The position numbers and the translations under genes are program-made. DNA of 64,000 nt, from contig UQHZ01000008.1 of assembly GCA_900541055.1 (NCBI GenBank), positions 1 through 64,000 on the forward strand, given 5' to 3'. This document shows, piece after piece, positions 7,785-17,121 of this stretch. Below the pieces are notes generated by a model. The model saw only the letters and a list, made by a program, of their open reading frames with translations. It did no database searches and was not told the origin of the DNA. Position 1 is the first letter of the stretch, and each line of letters opens with the position of its first letter. The stretch comes from an uncultured Collinsella sp. Lineage in GTDB: Bacteria > Actinomycetota > Coriobacteriia > Coriobacteriales > Coriobacteriaceae.

Positions 7785-8546
7785 ATGAGCGGTATTTCTA
7801 TCAAGCAGAACGGGGGTCCAATGAACGCATCAGCGATAAAGCTATCAAAAGTTTCAAAACGCTACGGGAAACGGCACGTTTTGCATGATGTTTCCTTCGA
7901 GGTGCACCAGTCTGAGCTTTGCGCCCTTGTTGGTGCAAACGGGGCGGGCAAAAGCACGCTTATTAAAATAGTGCTGGGCCTCTGCGAGCCGTCGTCGGGG
8001 AGCGTGGAGCTCTTTGGAGGCAAGTCGAAAAAAGACCTGAGCCTGATGCGGACGCGTGTCGGCTATGTGCCAGATTCCAGCGGAGCATACCAATCTCTCA
8101 GCGCGGTTGAGAATCTTCAAATCCGATGTGCGGAATGGGGGCTTGATGAGAATCGTGAGATTCCCCGCGTTTTGAGCCTAGTCGGGCTGGACGTCGATGA
8201 AAAAAAGAGCGTAAGCAGTTTTTCTCTGGGAATGAAACGGCGGCTGGATATAGCTACGGCTTTGTTGGGTGACACTGATCTGCTTATTTTTGATGAGCCA
8301 GCAAATGGGTTGGACCCGCTGGGCATCGAGAGTATATGGGCCCTTATCGGTCGATTGAATCGAGAACAGGGTAAGACCATGCTCATCTCTAGTCATGATT
8401 TGGATGAGTTGGCATCAGTTGCAACAAGTTGCGTGTTTATTCATGACGGCGAACTGCTGAAAATGGAATCGATGGACGTCATAAGGGATGAGGCGCCATC
8501 CCTAAAAGAGTATTACAGACGCTTGATGAAGGCGGTCTCGCTATGA
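7785..8546 (+). CDS. ABC transporter ATP-binding protein
   Basis: Protein of 253 aa, the ATPase of an ABC-2 type exporter. Walker A GANGAGKST, signature FSLGMKRRLDIA (the usual LSGGQ replaced by FSLGM, as in many CcmA-type exporters), Walker B LLIFDEPANGLDP and the H-loop in ISSHDLDEL are all present. Two adjacent membrane-protein genes overlap it or each other and should form the permease. Two ATG starts are possible (7785 or 7821); the first has the better site (AAAGGAAAGAAGGAA). The cargo is unknown; bacteriocin export or self-immunity are typical jobs for such cassettes. Base composition is lower in GC than flanking genes. Confidence 0.88.
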   Translation: MSGISIKQNGGPMNASAIKLSKVSKRYGKRHVLHDVSFEVHQSELCALVGANGAGKSTLIKIVLGLCEPSSGSVELFGGKSKKDLSLMRTRVGYVPDSSGAYQSLSAVENLQIRCAEWGLDENREIPRVLSLVGLDVDEKKSVSSFSLGMKRRLDIATALLGDTDLLIFDEPANGLDPLGIESIWALIGRLNREQGKTMLISSHDLDELASVATSCVFIHDGELLKMESMDVIRDEAPSLKEYYRRLMKAVSL

Positions 8547-9367
8547 AGCGGGCGATCCATCCCATAAAGGCGGACATGATGCGTTTGCACAGGATGTTTC
8601 CGGCGAAGTTTGGTCTTGCGCTTATGCTGGCGTTTGGCCTTCTCTTCGGTGTCTTTCTAAAAAACGGAACAACGTTGCTCGCCTTTGGCAATAGCGTTTT
8701 TGGGGAGGATATTGGTTTCTGCTGGAATGTAATCGATCCTTCTGCACCCGATGAGTCCCTTGTGCGCAGCGCTTTTGCCGGCACCTCTCTGTTCGTTCCG
8801 CTCATCGTTTGCCTGGCGATTTTACAGGAGCGCGGCTATGAAGAGGGATACCGAATTTCTTCAGCAAGAGGTCTTACCCGCTTTAATGGGGTCCTAGCAC
8901 ATGTGCTTTCGTCTGCTTTAATAATTGGCGCAGCATATAGTGCGCTTTGTCTTCTTCTTTTTGCAATAGCCATAATACGTGGAGGACATAACTACTCGCA
9001 CGACATGCTAACTGCATTTTTGCCTGCAATGATAGTCAACGCCGTATTGGTGATATCGGTTGCGCTGGAGACGGTGACCATCTATCGGATCACGGGCAGC
9101 GCCGTATTTAGCGGGGCTGTGCTAATAGTTGGATTTGTCATGAGCTTGACGCTCTACGGAACCTCCCTCCAGGCGCCTATACCGTCCTTGCGATGGATTT
9201 TCCTCCTTCCGGGGCCGTACCTTGGAGTCGGATGTGCCCTTGGGTATAGCGATATGGGTCAGCTGACACTTCTGGGATATGGTGTGGCAGCCAGCTGTCT
9301 ATCGGTATTGATTTACGCTCTCGTGAGCTTTCGCGCTGGGGGTGTGCTCAATGGCTCGTCAGATTAA
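8543..9367 (+). CDS. ABC-2 type permease subunit
   Basis: Protein of 274 aa with about six hydrophobic segments (roughly residues 23-45, 80-100, 120-145, 158-182, 188-210 and 240-262). It overlaps the ATPase gene by 4 nt, indicating translational coupling. Sequence similarity between such permeases is low, so assignment rests on topology and context. Together with the next gene it would form the membrane part of the exporter. Confidence 0.7.
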   Translation: MKRAIHPIKADMMRLHRMFPAKFGLALMLAFGLLFGVFLKNGTTLLAFGNSVFGEDIGFCWNVIDPSAPDESLVRSAFAGTSLFVPLIVCLAILQERGYEEGYRISSARGLTRFNGVLAHVLSSALIIGAAYSALCLLLFAIAIIRGGHNYSHDMLTAFLPAMIVNAVLVISVALETVTIYRITGSAVFSGAVLIVGFVMSLTLYGTSLQAPIPSLRWIFLLPGPYLGVGCALGYSDMGQLTLLGYGVAASCLSVLIYALVSFRAGGVLNGSSD

Positions 9368-10169
9368 AAGACTTCTCCGGTCAGAATTGAAGCATGTGAG
9401 CAAATGGGCATACGCCTTAATCCTGGCAATTTATGCGTACATGGTGGTATTGCAGCTTAATTCTTTCCCGATGTGGTTCTGTAGCCTCCGTGAGAATAGT
9501 TTCTTGGGCTTTTTCCCGGACCCGACGCTTCGGCTATCGGCAGAGGATGTCCTTCTATTTGGTAATGCAGAGGTTTTTCGCGGTCTGCTGTTCAACATAG
9601 CCCCGTTGGCTCATGCATTGTTCTTTCCGTTCATCGCGGCTTGCATTGTGCCGCGCTTTGTCAGTTCGGGCTTTATTGAGGAACCGTGGGGGTTGTCGGA
9701 GGCTCGGGGAGGGAAGCGTGTGTGCGCTATCGTCGCGCGAGTGGCGCTGTCTTCTTTTGCCCTTTTGGGCGCGTTTATCCTGTCGAGTGTCGTTTTGTAC
9801 TGCCTTAACTGCGTAATCGTTTTGGATGCTCAGCAGTATTTCAACCTGCATGTATTTTGCTATCGACTTGTTCTTGCTGCCGCTGCCTGCCTTGCATATG
9901 TGGTTTGTTGCGTAATCGTTGTTTCCTATTTTGGGTCCGGCTTCGGTCCGATTGGCATGCTGTTGCTGGTCAACGTCGTAGCGATCTACATACAGCTCGG
10001 GGCCAATTCCATGCTTCCGCTTCCAGCCTCGATGCTCATGTGGATCTGTGGCGTGACCCCGTTGGGGAATAGTCAATGCATTTCGATTCTAATTGACTGT
10101 CTAATTAACGTAGCAAGCGTTTTTACCATTTGCTTTACCGTAGACCGATTGCGGTCGAGATTTATTTGA
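9351..10169 (+). CDS. ABC-2 type permease subunit
   Basis: Protein of 272 aa with about six predicted membrane segments, second permease of the exporter. A GTG at 9342 is possible, but the ATG at 9351 has GGGGG at a suitable distance and gives a basic N-terminus (MARQIKRLLRSELK), as usual before the first transmembrane helix. It overlaps the end of the preceding permease gene by 17 nt. The codon third positions are noticeably richer in A/T than in the surrounding genome, in line with acquisition by transfer. Confidence 0.7.
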   Translation: MARQIKRLLRSELKHVSKWAYALILAIYAYMVVLQLNSFPMWFCSLRENSFLGFFPDPTLRLSAEDVLLFGNAEVFRGLLFNIAPLAHALFFPFIAACIVPRFVSSGFIEEPWGLSEARGGKRVCAIVARVALSSFALLGAFILSSVVLYCLNCVIVLDAQQYFNLHVFCYRLVLAAAACLAYVVCCVIVVSYFGSGFGPIGMLLLVNVVAIYIQLGANSMLPLPASMLMWICGVTPLGNSQCISILIDCLINVASVFTICFTVDRLRSRFI

Positions 10170-10279
10170 TTGTTTGTGAGGGATAATCATAGCGAGCATA
10201 CCAAATACAGGAGGGGCGGGTACCGTGGCTGATGTCCGCCCCCCTGGCATGGAAGGTTTAGGTCTGTGTGATTCGCGAG

Positions 10280-11089
10280 CTAGCGGGCCAGCTTAACCTT
10301 TGCCGCTGCCTCGACAAACGACTTCCACAGGTTAAAGTCGGTCTCGAGCGTCTTCCACGTGTATTCAGGATGCCATTGCACGCCCAGGCAGAACGGCTGG
10401 CCTTCGACTTCGATGCACTCGGGAACGCCGTCGGTTGCCTTGGCGACCAAGCGCGTGCTCTTACCCAGACGATCGACGCAGCAGTGATGTGCCGAGTTGG
10501 TCTGGATCAGCCTGTGCCCGCCAACCGCACGCTCCAGCAGCGAGCCCGGCATGACCTCGACGGGGTGCACGGGGTCGTTGAGCACGTGGGTGTGGCGCCA
10601 CTGCGTGCGGCCCTCGCGAGCGCCCAGGCTCGGCACGTCCATGCACAGGGTGCCGCCGGTGGCGACGTTGAGCAGCTGCGTGCCGCGGCAGGTGGTAAAG
10701 AGCGGCTTCTTGGCGCGAAGTGCCTCGTTAACCAGCTTAAACTCAAAACGGTCGCGTATCTCGCAGCACAGCGTGGGGTCGTAAGGACGCTCGTCGCCCC
10801 AGCGTTTGGGGTTGACGTCCGGACCGCCGGGAATGGCGATGCCGTCGGCGATTTCCACGTAATGACGGATAACGTCGACGTCTTCGGTAATGGACATCTG
10901 CAGCGGCAGACCGCCGGCGGCAAGAATGGCGTCGACAAAGACACTTGCGATTTCCTCGTTGGGGGAGAGCATCTCGGTTAAAAACGGCTCTGCCTCTTCC
11001 CAGCGCGGTGCGACGAGGATGAGTGGGCGGTCGGCGGGGGCGACGTCGACGTGCGGGGTGTATGACGATGAAGTGCGAGTTCCGATCAT
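10280..11089 (-). CDS. Gamma-glutamyl-gamma-aminobutyrate hydrolase family (peptidase C26)
   Basis: Protein of 269 aa in the class I glutamine-amidotransferase-like C26 family that includes PuuD. The nucleophile Cys lies in TTCRGTQLLNV (CRGxQ) and the catalytic His/Glu pair in WHPEYTW. IPGGPDVNP is the family substrate-loop motif. It probably hydrolyses gamma-glutamyl amides; the true substrate is unknown, and no polyamine pathway genes are nearby. It is divergent from the ABC exporter and upstream of the amino-acid importer ATPase on the same strand, separated by a hairpin. No strong ribosome site is visible (GAAAGCAAC). Confidence 0.85.
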   Translation of the reverse strand: MIGTRTSSSYTPHVDVAPADRPLILVAPRWEEAEPFLTEMLSPNEEIASVFVDAILAAGGLPLQMSITEDVDVIRHYVEIADGIAIPGGPDVNPKRWGDERPYDPTLCCEIRDRFEFKLVNEALRAKKPLFTTCRGTQLLNVATGGTLCMDVPSLGAREGRTQWRHTHVLNDPVHPVEVMPGSLLERAVGGHRLIQTNSAHHCCVDRLGKSTRLVAKATDGVPECIEVEGQPFCLGVQWHPEYTWKTLETDFNLWKSFVEAAAKVKLAR

Positions 11090-11132
11090 AGGTGTTGCTT
11101 TCGAATCTGAAGGTGACAGGGCACATGAGAGA

Positions 11133-11166
11133 CGTGGGACAACACTTTCAATGGATTTGTCCCACG
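11133..11166 (-). terminator. Hairpin after the amino-acid importer operon
   Basis: CGTGGGACAA (11133-11142) pairs perfectly with TTGTCCCACG (11157-11166) around a 14-nt loop, 11 nt beyond the ATPase stop codon. No clear T run follows on the minus strand, so termination is plausible rather than shown. It may instead be one of the intergenic hairpin repeats. Confidence 0.5.
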
Positions 11167-11177
11167 GGGCGGTCTGG

Positions 11178-11942
<765 letters not shown>

Positions 11943-11978
11943 GGTGCTCGGCTCCTTATGACTCGAAATGGTAAAGCG

Positions 11979-12812
11979 TTAGCGGATGATGGTCGCGCCG
12001 GTCTTGTGCGAAACGTAGACAGCGGCCTTGTTAATCGCCACGTTGATGAGGATGTAGATGACCGCGATAACCAGGTAGACCGACACGAGGGCGTCGTAGT
12101 TGGTAATGAGCACGCGGGCGTTTTGCATGAGGTCGGGGTAGCTCACCACGTAGGCGACGGTGGTGTCTTTGACTACGACCACAAGCTGCGAAATCAACGA
12201 CGGAATAATAAACCGAATCGCCTGCGGCAACACGATTTTAAAGGTGATTTTAGCCTTGGAGAGACCAAGTGCCTGGGCGGCTTCGACCTGGCCGCGCGGC
12301 ACGGCATTGACTCCGGCGCGGAAAATCTCGGCCAGCACGCCGGCCGCAGCGAGCGCGACAGGCAACGTGAGCATCCAAAACGACGGCAGCGAGATCTTGT
12401 ACTGGGGCAGCACCAAAAAGAAGAAGTAGATAAACAGCAGGCTCGGCACACCGCGGAAGAAGTCGGTAAGCACGCGGCAGACCAGCTGCAGCGGCTTAAT
12501 GTCGCTGGTGCGGCCGAGCATAAGGGCTAAGCCCAGCACCAGCGCGATGGCGCCAGCGGTGAGTGCGACTTTAACGGTGCCCTCAAAGCCGGCAAGCAAG
12601 AACTTCCAGGTGGTGGGGTGCGTAAAGAAATACCAATAGTGGACCGAAAGCTGGCCGGTCACATAAAAGCGCTGCAGTACCAGGGCGACGAGCACGGCGA
12701 CGGCAACGAGCGAGATGGCGGTGCCGATGCGAATCTTGGCGCGCATCTTGGGGCCGGGAGCCTCGTAGAGCGCATCGCGCATGGTAAGTGCAGGGGAGGA
12801 ATGCTTGCTCAT
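11979..12812 (-). CDS. Amino-acid ABC transporter permease
   Basis: Protein of 277 aa of the HisM/GlnP family. An N-terminal cytoplasmic stretch is followed by about five membrane helices. The EAA loop that contacts the ATPase is visible as VEAAQALGLSKAKITFKIVLPQA, cited here in parts: EAAQALG then IVLPQAI. It overlaps the preceding permease by 4 nt, so the two are translated together, most likely forming a heterodimeric channel. Confidence 0.9.
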   Translation of the reverse strand: MSKHSSPALTMRDALYEAPGPKMRAKIRIGTAISLVAVAVLVALVLQRFYVTGQLSVHYWYFFTHPTTWKFLLAGFEGTVKVALTAGAIALVLGLALMLGRTSDIKPLQLVCRVLTDFFRGVPSLLFIYFFFLVLPQYKISLPSFWMLTLPVALAAAGVLAEIFRAGVNAVPRGQVEAAQALGLSKAKITFKIVLPQAIRFIIPSLISQLVVVVKDTTVAYVVSYPDLMQNARVLITNYDALVSVYLVIAVIYILINVAINKAAVYVSHKTGATIIR

Positions 12813-13468
12813 CGGAGGATCCTCACCTTCTTATCGATGTAGTTGCCAACGTGGCTCACCACAAAGGCCGTGCCCAGGTAGCCGAGCGCCGAGATAAAGA
12901 ACGCGGCGACGCCGCCAAGTGAGCGCGTGTTGATGTAGCTCACCACGCCGGTGAGCTCTTGCGGCTTAAGCGGCACCTGGCTGCCGAGCGCGGTGGTGAG
13001 CATGACGGCGATAAAGAGGTTGGTCATGGGCAGCACGCTCGAGCGCAGCGCCTGCGGAATCACGATCTTGGCGAGGATGCGGTTAAAGCTCATGCCGAGC
13101 GAACGGGCGGCTTCGACCTGACCGACGCCGACGGTGTTGATGCCGCTCATAAAGTTTTCGGAGCCAAAGGCCGAGCCCAAAAGGACCGTGGCGACGATAA
13201 CGCAGGTGCGGTAGGGCAGAACGACCTTAAGCGGCGGCAGCGCATAGACGACGATGATGAGCAGCGCGATGCCGGGGATGTTACGGAAGACCTGAACATA
13301 CAGGTCGCCAAAGACGCGCAGCGGCTTGAGCGGCGACACGCGCATCACGGTGACGGCGACGGCCAACACCATGGCGATGGCAAACGACTCAAGCGTCATG
13401 CCCCAGGTTGCTAGCAGCGCGTCAATATAGTTCTGGCCATAGAGCGACCAGAGCTCGGAGAGACTCAT
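12809..13468 (-). CDS. Amino-acid ABC transporter permease
   Basis: Protein of 219 aa of the HisQ/GlnP family with about five membrane helices. The EAA loop reads EAARSLGMSFNRI followed by IVIPQAL. The size is typical. The partner permease overlaps it by 4 nt downstream. It lies 138 bp after the binding-protein gene, from which it is separated by a small hairpin. Confidence 0.9.
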   Translation of the reverse strand: MSLSELWSLYGQNYIDALLATWGMTLESFAIAMVLAVAVTVMRVSPLKPLRVFGDLYVQVFRNIPGIALLIIVVYALPPLKVVLPYRTCVIVATVLLGSAFGSENFMSGINTVGVGQVEAARSLGMSFNRILAKIVIPQALRSSVLPMTNLFIAVMLTTALGSQVPLKPQELTGVVSYINTRSLGGVAAFFISALGYLGTAFVVSHVGNYIDKKVRILR

Positions 13469-13492
13469 GCGGACCTCCCGCCGGTAAGGAAA

Positions 13493-13518
13493 GGGGCTCC
13501 CGTGTGTACGGAAGCCCC
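13493..13518 (-). terminator. Hairpin between binding protein and permease genes
   Basis: GGGGCT and AGCCCC (extended by partial pairing) form a compact hairpin followed on the minus strand by CCTTTCC. Placed between the binding-protein gene and the permeases it may partially terminate or stabilise the upstream message, giving more binding protein than permease, a common arrangement in such importers. Confidence 0.6.
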
Positions 13519-13606
13519 GACAACTCAGTGAGGAAACAGTTTACCGCAATAAAGCGCATCATGCGTTTCCGTATGGTTTCGTTGCGGCCGTTACCAGGCT
13601 CGCTGC

Positions 13607-14602
13607 CTAGGCACCGATCTCGGGCAGCTCGGGAACATTGGTGTCGCCTGTACGGTCACCGATGCAGATCTGCCACAGCTCGGTCCAGGTGCCATCGTCC
13701 TCGATCTTCTTAAGGAAGTCGTTGACAAAGGCGACGCCGTCGGAATCGAGCGGCAGGCCGATGCCGTAGGGCTCCTTGCTGCCGAAGGGCTTGCCGGCGA
13801 TCTTGTACTTACCAGGCTCGCGGACCAGGGCGCTCTGCTGCATGTTGTTATCGATGACGTAGGCGTCAACGCGGCCCTGCTGGAGTGCCTGGCGGGCCTC
13901 CTCGTCGGTCTTGAACTCCTGCTGGCTGGCCTTGGGAGCGAGCTCCTCCAGGATGGCGGGGCCGTTGGAGCCGGACTGGACGGCGACGCTCTTGTCGGCC
14001 AGGTCGTCGACGCTCTTGATGTCGTCGTTATCGGCGAGCACCAGGATGGCCTGCTGGGTGTAGTAGTAGGGACCGGCAAAGGAGACGAGCTTCTTGCGCT
14101 CGTCAGTGATGGTGTAGGTGGCAAAGACGGCGTCGACCTGGCCGTTCTGCAGGACGGACTCGCGCGTGTCCGAGGTCACCTGGGTGATCTCGACCCTGTT
14201 CTCGCCCAGGATGTAGTTGGACAGGAGCTGTGCGATACCGGCATCGAAGCCGCGGGTCTGGCCGTCTTTCTCGTTGAGGAGGGAGAAGAGCGTTGAGGTC
14301 TGAACGCCACCGATCTTAAAGACGCCGGCGTCCTTGACGGCCGTGGCCCAGGTGCTGGCGGCGATGGCGTCGTCATCGGCCTTGGGGCCGTTGTCGACGA
14401 GCTTGTCGAATGCCTTAGCGTCGAGCGTGGTGGAAGCCTCGGTATCCTCGGAGCTCTTGGAGGAACCGGCGGCGGAACCCTTGTCGGCCTCGGCGCTGGT
14501 GTCGGAGCAGCCGGCAAGACCAAGGCCGGCGACGGTTGCGAAGGTGGCGGCAACGAAGCCGCGGCGGTCGAGAACGACCTGCTGGGAGAGGTTCTTGCTC
14601 AT
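13607..14602 (-). CDS. Amino-acid ABC transporter substrate-binding lipoprotein
   Basis: Protein of 331 aa with a signal peptide that combines a twin-arginine motif (DRRGFVAA) with a lipobox (LAGC, Cys at about residue 32), so a Tat-exported lipoprotein is plausible. A Ser/Asp/Glu-rich linker follows, then a family 3 solute-binding domain (GFDAGIAQLLSNYILG, VDAVFATYTITDERKK, GPYYYTQQAILV, VQSGSNGPAILEE), as in glutamate and polar amino-acid receptors. First gene of the importer operon, with its own promoter just upstream. Confidence 0.92.
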   Translation of the reverse strand: MSKNLSQQVVLDRRGFVAATFATVAGLGLAGCSDTSAEADKGSAAGSSKSSEDTEASTTLDAKAFDKLVDNGPKADDDAIAASTWATAVKDAGVFKIGGVQTSTLFSLLNEKDGQTRGFDAGIAQLLSNYILGENRVEITQVTSDTRESVLQNGQVDAVFATYTITDERKKLVSFAGPYYYTQQAILVLADNDDIKSVDDLADKSVAVQSGSNGPAILEELAPKASQQEFKTDEEARQALQQGRVDAYVIDNNMQQSALVREPGKYKIAGKPFGSKEPYGIGLPLDSDGVAFVNDFLKKIEDDGTWTELWQICIGDRTGDTNVPELPEIGA

Positions 14603-14645
14603 GGTAGAACACCTTTCTCAATAAAATCCCTAGCGGTTGAGTAGA

Positions 14646-14675
14646 GTTATACCCTATCGCGCTCAAATGGGTCAA
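14646..14675 (-). promoter_or_regulatory. Putative promoter of the amino-acid importer operon
   Basis: On the minus strand TTGACC (14675-14670) and TATAAC (14651-14646) are separated by 18 bp, about 45 bp ahead of the binding-protein start codon. Confidence 0.65.
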
Positions 14676-14720
14676 CACGAAATAACTCAGAAACATACTT
14701 ACCTTATGGGTAATTCTACC

Positions 14721-14770
14721 TACCAAAAAGGGACAGGTTTATTTTGGCAGGTTTTATCTGGGTAAACGTC
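14721..14770 (+). repeat. GGGACAGG hairpin element, copy 2
   Basis: TACCAAAAAGGGACAGGTTT followed by ATTTTGGCAGGTTTTATCTG and GGTAAACGTC. It is nearly identical to the copies at 47262 and 42379 (reverse). It lies 46 bp upstream of the importer promoter and before the inverted-repeat array. Confidence 0.9.
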
Positions 14771-14838
14771 GCTTATTGCAGCTGAGATAGCGCTTTGCAG
14801 ACGGCATGGTCGGTGCGGCGGCATGCCTTGCTGCTTTG

Positions 14839-15054
14839 TCTCAATCTGTAACAGTTAGACGAGGAAATGGGTTCTACCTGTTACAGATCGAGATTTTCTC
14901 TTCAGGGGGATTCGAATGTCTCAATCTGTAACATCTGGACGGCCAAAAGGTCTCTATCTGTTACAGATTGAGACAAAGGTCAGGGACTAAGGCGTCTTGT
15001 CTCGATCTGTAACAGTTAGACGGGAATTCGGGCCCTAGATGTTACAGATTGAGA
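14839..15054. repeat. Array of six alternating 15-bp inverted repeats
   Basis: TCTCAATCTGTAACA or a one-base variant occurs at 14839, 14919 and 15000, and its reverse complement at 14879, 14959 and 15040. Spacers are 25, 25, 25, 26 and 25 nt and differ in sequence. The result is three hairpins with 25-nt loops, or equivalently a binding-site-like array with a 40-bp period. The rest of the 509-bp gap between 14603 and 15111 holds the importer promoter, a GGGACAGG element and the downstream terminator; no gene is visible in it. Confidence 0.92.
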
Positions 15055-15073
15055 TAATCGCGTCGCGAAAATA

Positions 15074-15110
15074 AAAACCTCCGCAGGGATGCTTCCCTTG
15101 CGGAGGTTTT
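15074..15110 (-). terminator. Terminator of the DXS-like gene
   Basis: The stem AAAACCTCCGCA / TGCGGAGGTTTT with an inner GGGA/TCCC extension lies immediately after the stop codon. On the minus strand it is followed by TTTTTATTTT. Confidence 0.92.
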
Positions 15111-15111
15111 C

Positions 15112-16893
15112 TTACTCGTTGAGTAGCCTTACGGCTTCGGCGGCCATGTTCTCGACCGTCATGCCATTCTGCGCGAGCAGTTCGTTGGGGTCGTAGCGGT
15201 CGGGGAAGCCCTTGGCGATGCCGAAGGTGCGCGTGCGCACGGGCGTGCATGCCAGATAACATGCCACGCGCTCGCCCCAGCCGCCGTCCAAGATGCCGTC
15301 CTCGAGGGTGACGACAACGCGATGCTCGGCGGCAAGGCTGTCGAGGAACTCGCGGTCGAGCTCGGTTGCAAAGCGCGGGTTGACGAGCGTGGCCTCGATG
15401 CCGTACTCGGCGGCCAAGCGGTTTGCCACGCGCTCGCCCAGCTCAAAGAAATCGCCGAGTGCGAGCACGGCAACGTCGCGGCCCTGACGCACCACGTTGT
15501 AGCGAACGGCGCTGTAGTCGGTGTCCTCGGCGGGCGCCAAATCGGGGCGGCTAACCAGGCCGATGCCCGGTACGCGGATCGCCACGGGATGCTCGCGGTG
15601 GTCGAGCGACCAGCTCAGCATGGACAGATATTCCTCCATGCAGGCCGGCGCCAAGTAGTGCATGTTGGGAAGACCGCCCAGCATGGAAATATCAAAGAAC
15701 GAAAGATGCGTCTCGGACGTGGTGCCAAAGATTGACGCACCAAACACCAAAATGGTTGCGGGGGCGTCGTTGAGGCACAGGTCGTGCCACAGCTCGTCGT
15801 AGGCGCGCTGCAAAAACGTGCCGTACACACCAAAGACTGGCTTGGCGCCCGAGCGCGCAAGCGCGGTGGCAAAGGTCACGGCGTGCTCCTCGGCAATGCC
15901 CACATCGACGAACTGTTTGCCGGCGGCAGCGCGAAGCTCGGGTGTAAAGCCCATGATGTAGGGCGTGGCGGCCGTGATGCCCACGACCTGCGGATCGCGC
16001 TCGATGGCGGCGCTGAGCGCCTCGCCCGTAATGTCGGCATAGGTGCGCGGCGCAGGCTCGCTCGGATGGCCCGGGCAGAGCTTGCGGCCAGTCGCCATAT
16101 CAAACGGACCCACGTGGTGCCAGCGCTCGGGGTCGCTCTGGGCCGGCTCAAAGCCCTTGCCCTTGGCGGTGGAGACGTGCAGCACGATGGGATGATCGAT
16201 ATTGCGCAGTTCCTGCAGCGCGTCGACGAGGGCCAACACATCGTTACCGGCGTCCAGATAGCGGTAATCGAGCCCCAGCGCGCGAAAAACGTTGCGCTCA
16301 CAGGTGCCGTTGCTGGCGCGTAACTCGGTCAGATTGCGATACAGGCCGCCATGGTTCTCGGCAATGGACTGGTCGTTATCGTTGACGATGATGATCAGGT
16401 TGCTATCGAGTTCGGCGGCATTGTTAAAGCCCTCAAACGCCAGGCCGCCCGAAAGCGAGCCGTCGCCAATGATGGTGATGACGTTATACGTGTCGCCCGC
16501 CAGGTCGCGCGCGTGGGCAAGGCCACAGCCCAAGCTCACCGACGTGGAGGTATGGCCCATGGCGAACAAGTCGTGCTCGGACTCGTCGGGATTGGCAAAG
16601 CCAGAAGCCTCGCCATAACGCTCCGGATCGATATAAGTGTACGCGCGTCCCGTCAGCGCCTTGTGGGCATAGGTCTGGTGCGAAACGTCAAAGACAATCT
16701 TATCGATGGGGGAGTTAAACACGCGATGAAGCGCAACCGTAAGCTCAACGACGCCCAGGTTGGGGGCAACGTGTCCGCCGACGGCGGCGGAGCTTTCGAG
16801 GATTGCCTGGCGGATCTCGCTGCATAGCTGCGGGAGCTCGGCGCGATTAAGAGCCTTGACGTCCTCGGGCGTTGTCGTTTGCGTAAGCAGCAT
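15112..16893 (-). CDS. DXS-like thiamine-diphosphate enzyme (1-deoxy-D-xylulose-5-phosphate synthase family)
   Basis: Protein of 593 aa, somewhat shorter than classical DXS (about 620-640). The N-terminal domain has the catalytic-type His in GGHVAPNLG, GHTSTSVSLG and the ThDP-Mg motif IGDGSLSGG...NN. The pyrimidine domain has the activating Glu in DVGIAEEHAVTFA and YGTFLQRAYDE. Classical DXS reads DRAG followed by DGxTH in the substrate site; here the region near residue 380 reads FGASIFGTTSETH, so the DRAG Asp/Arg are missing. It belongs to a DXS-like subfamily that I recall from gut anaerobes. It may make DXP or have another carboligase role. No isoprenoid genes are adjacent. Confidence 0.75.
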   Translation of the reverse strand: MLLTQTTTPEDVKALNRAELPQLCSEIRQAILESSAAVGGHVAPNLGVVELTVALHRVFNSPIDKIVFDVSHQTYAHKALTGRAYTYIDPERYGEASGFANPDESEHDLFAMGHTSTSVSLGCGLAHARDLAGDTYNVITIIGDGSLSGGLAFEGFNNAAELDSNLIIIVNDNDQSIAENHGGLYRNLTELRASNGTCERNVFRALGLDYRYLDAGNDVLALVDALQELRNIDHPIVLHVSTAKGKGFEPAQSDPERWHHVGPFDMATGRKLCPGHPSEPAPRTYADITGEALSAAIERDPQVVGITAATPYIMGFTPELRAAAGKQFVDVGIAEEHAVTFATALARSGAKPVFGVYGTFLQRAYDELWHDLCLNDAPATILVFGASIFGTTSETHLSFFDISMLGGLPNMHYLAPACMEEYLSMLSWSLDHREHPVAIRVPGIGLVSRPDLAPAEDTDYSAVRYNVVRQGRDVAVLALGDFFELGERVANRLAAEYGIEATLVNPRFATELDREFLDSLAAEHRVVVTLEDGILDGGWGERVACYLACTPVRTRTFGIAKGFPDRYDPNELLAQNGMTVENMAAEAVRLLNE

Positions 16894-17121
16894 CGTTGTG
16901 GGTTACTCCATGCGAATCGAGCGCCGGCGCTCCCTCGGCCGGCACAATTGCACAAAACAGTCTCGCACATTTTGGCGTTTGATATGTGACGGCGGCGCGG
17001 TAATTCGCCAACTGGCGGGGCAAAACGTTTTGTCCGATGCCATACTGGTAGATTCGATGATGATTTTATTCCATGCGTGCAGGTCGTGGCTTGTCGCCGT
17101 GAGTCGCTGGAAGGAGGCAGC

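Noticed and set aside
14839..15054. CRISPR array
   Set aside because: Repeats are only 15 bp, alternate in orientation and have 25-nt spacers; no cas genes are present in the window.
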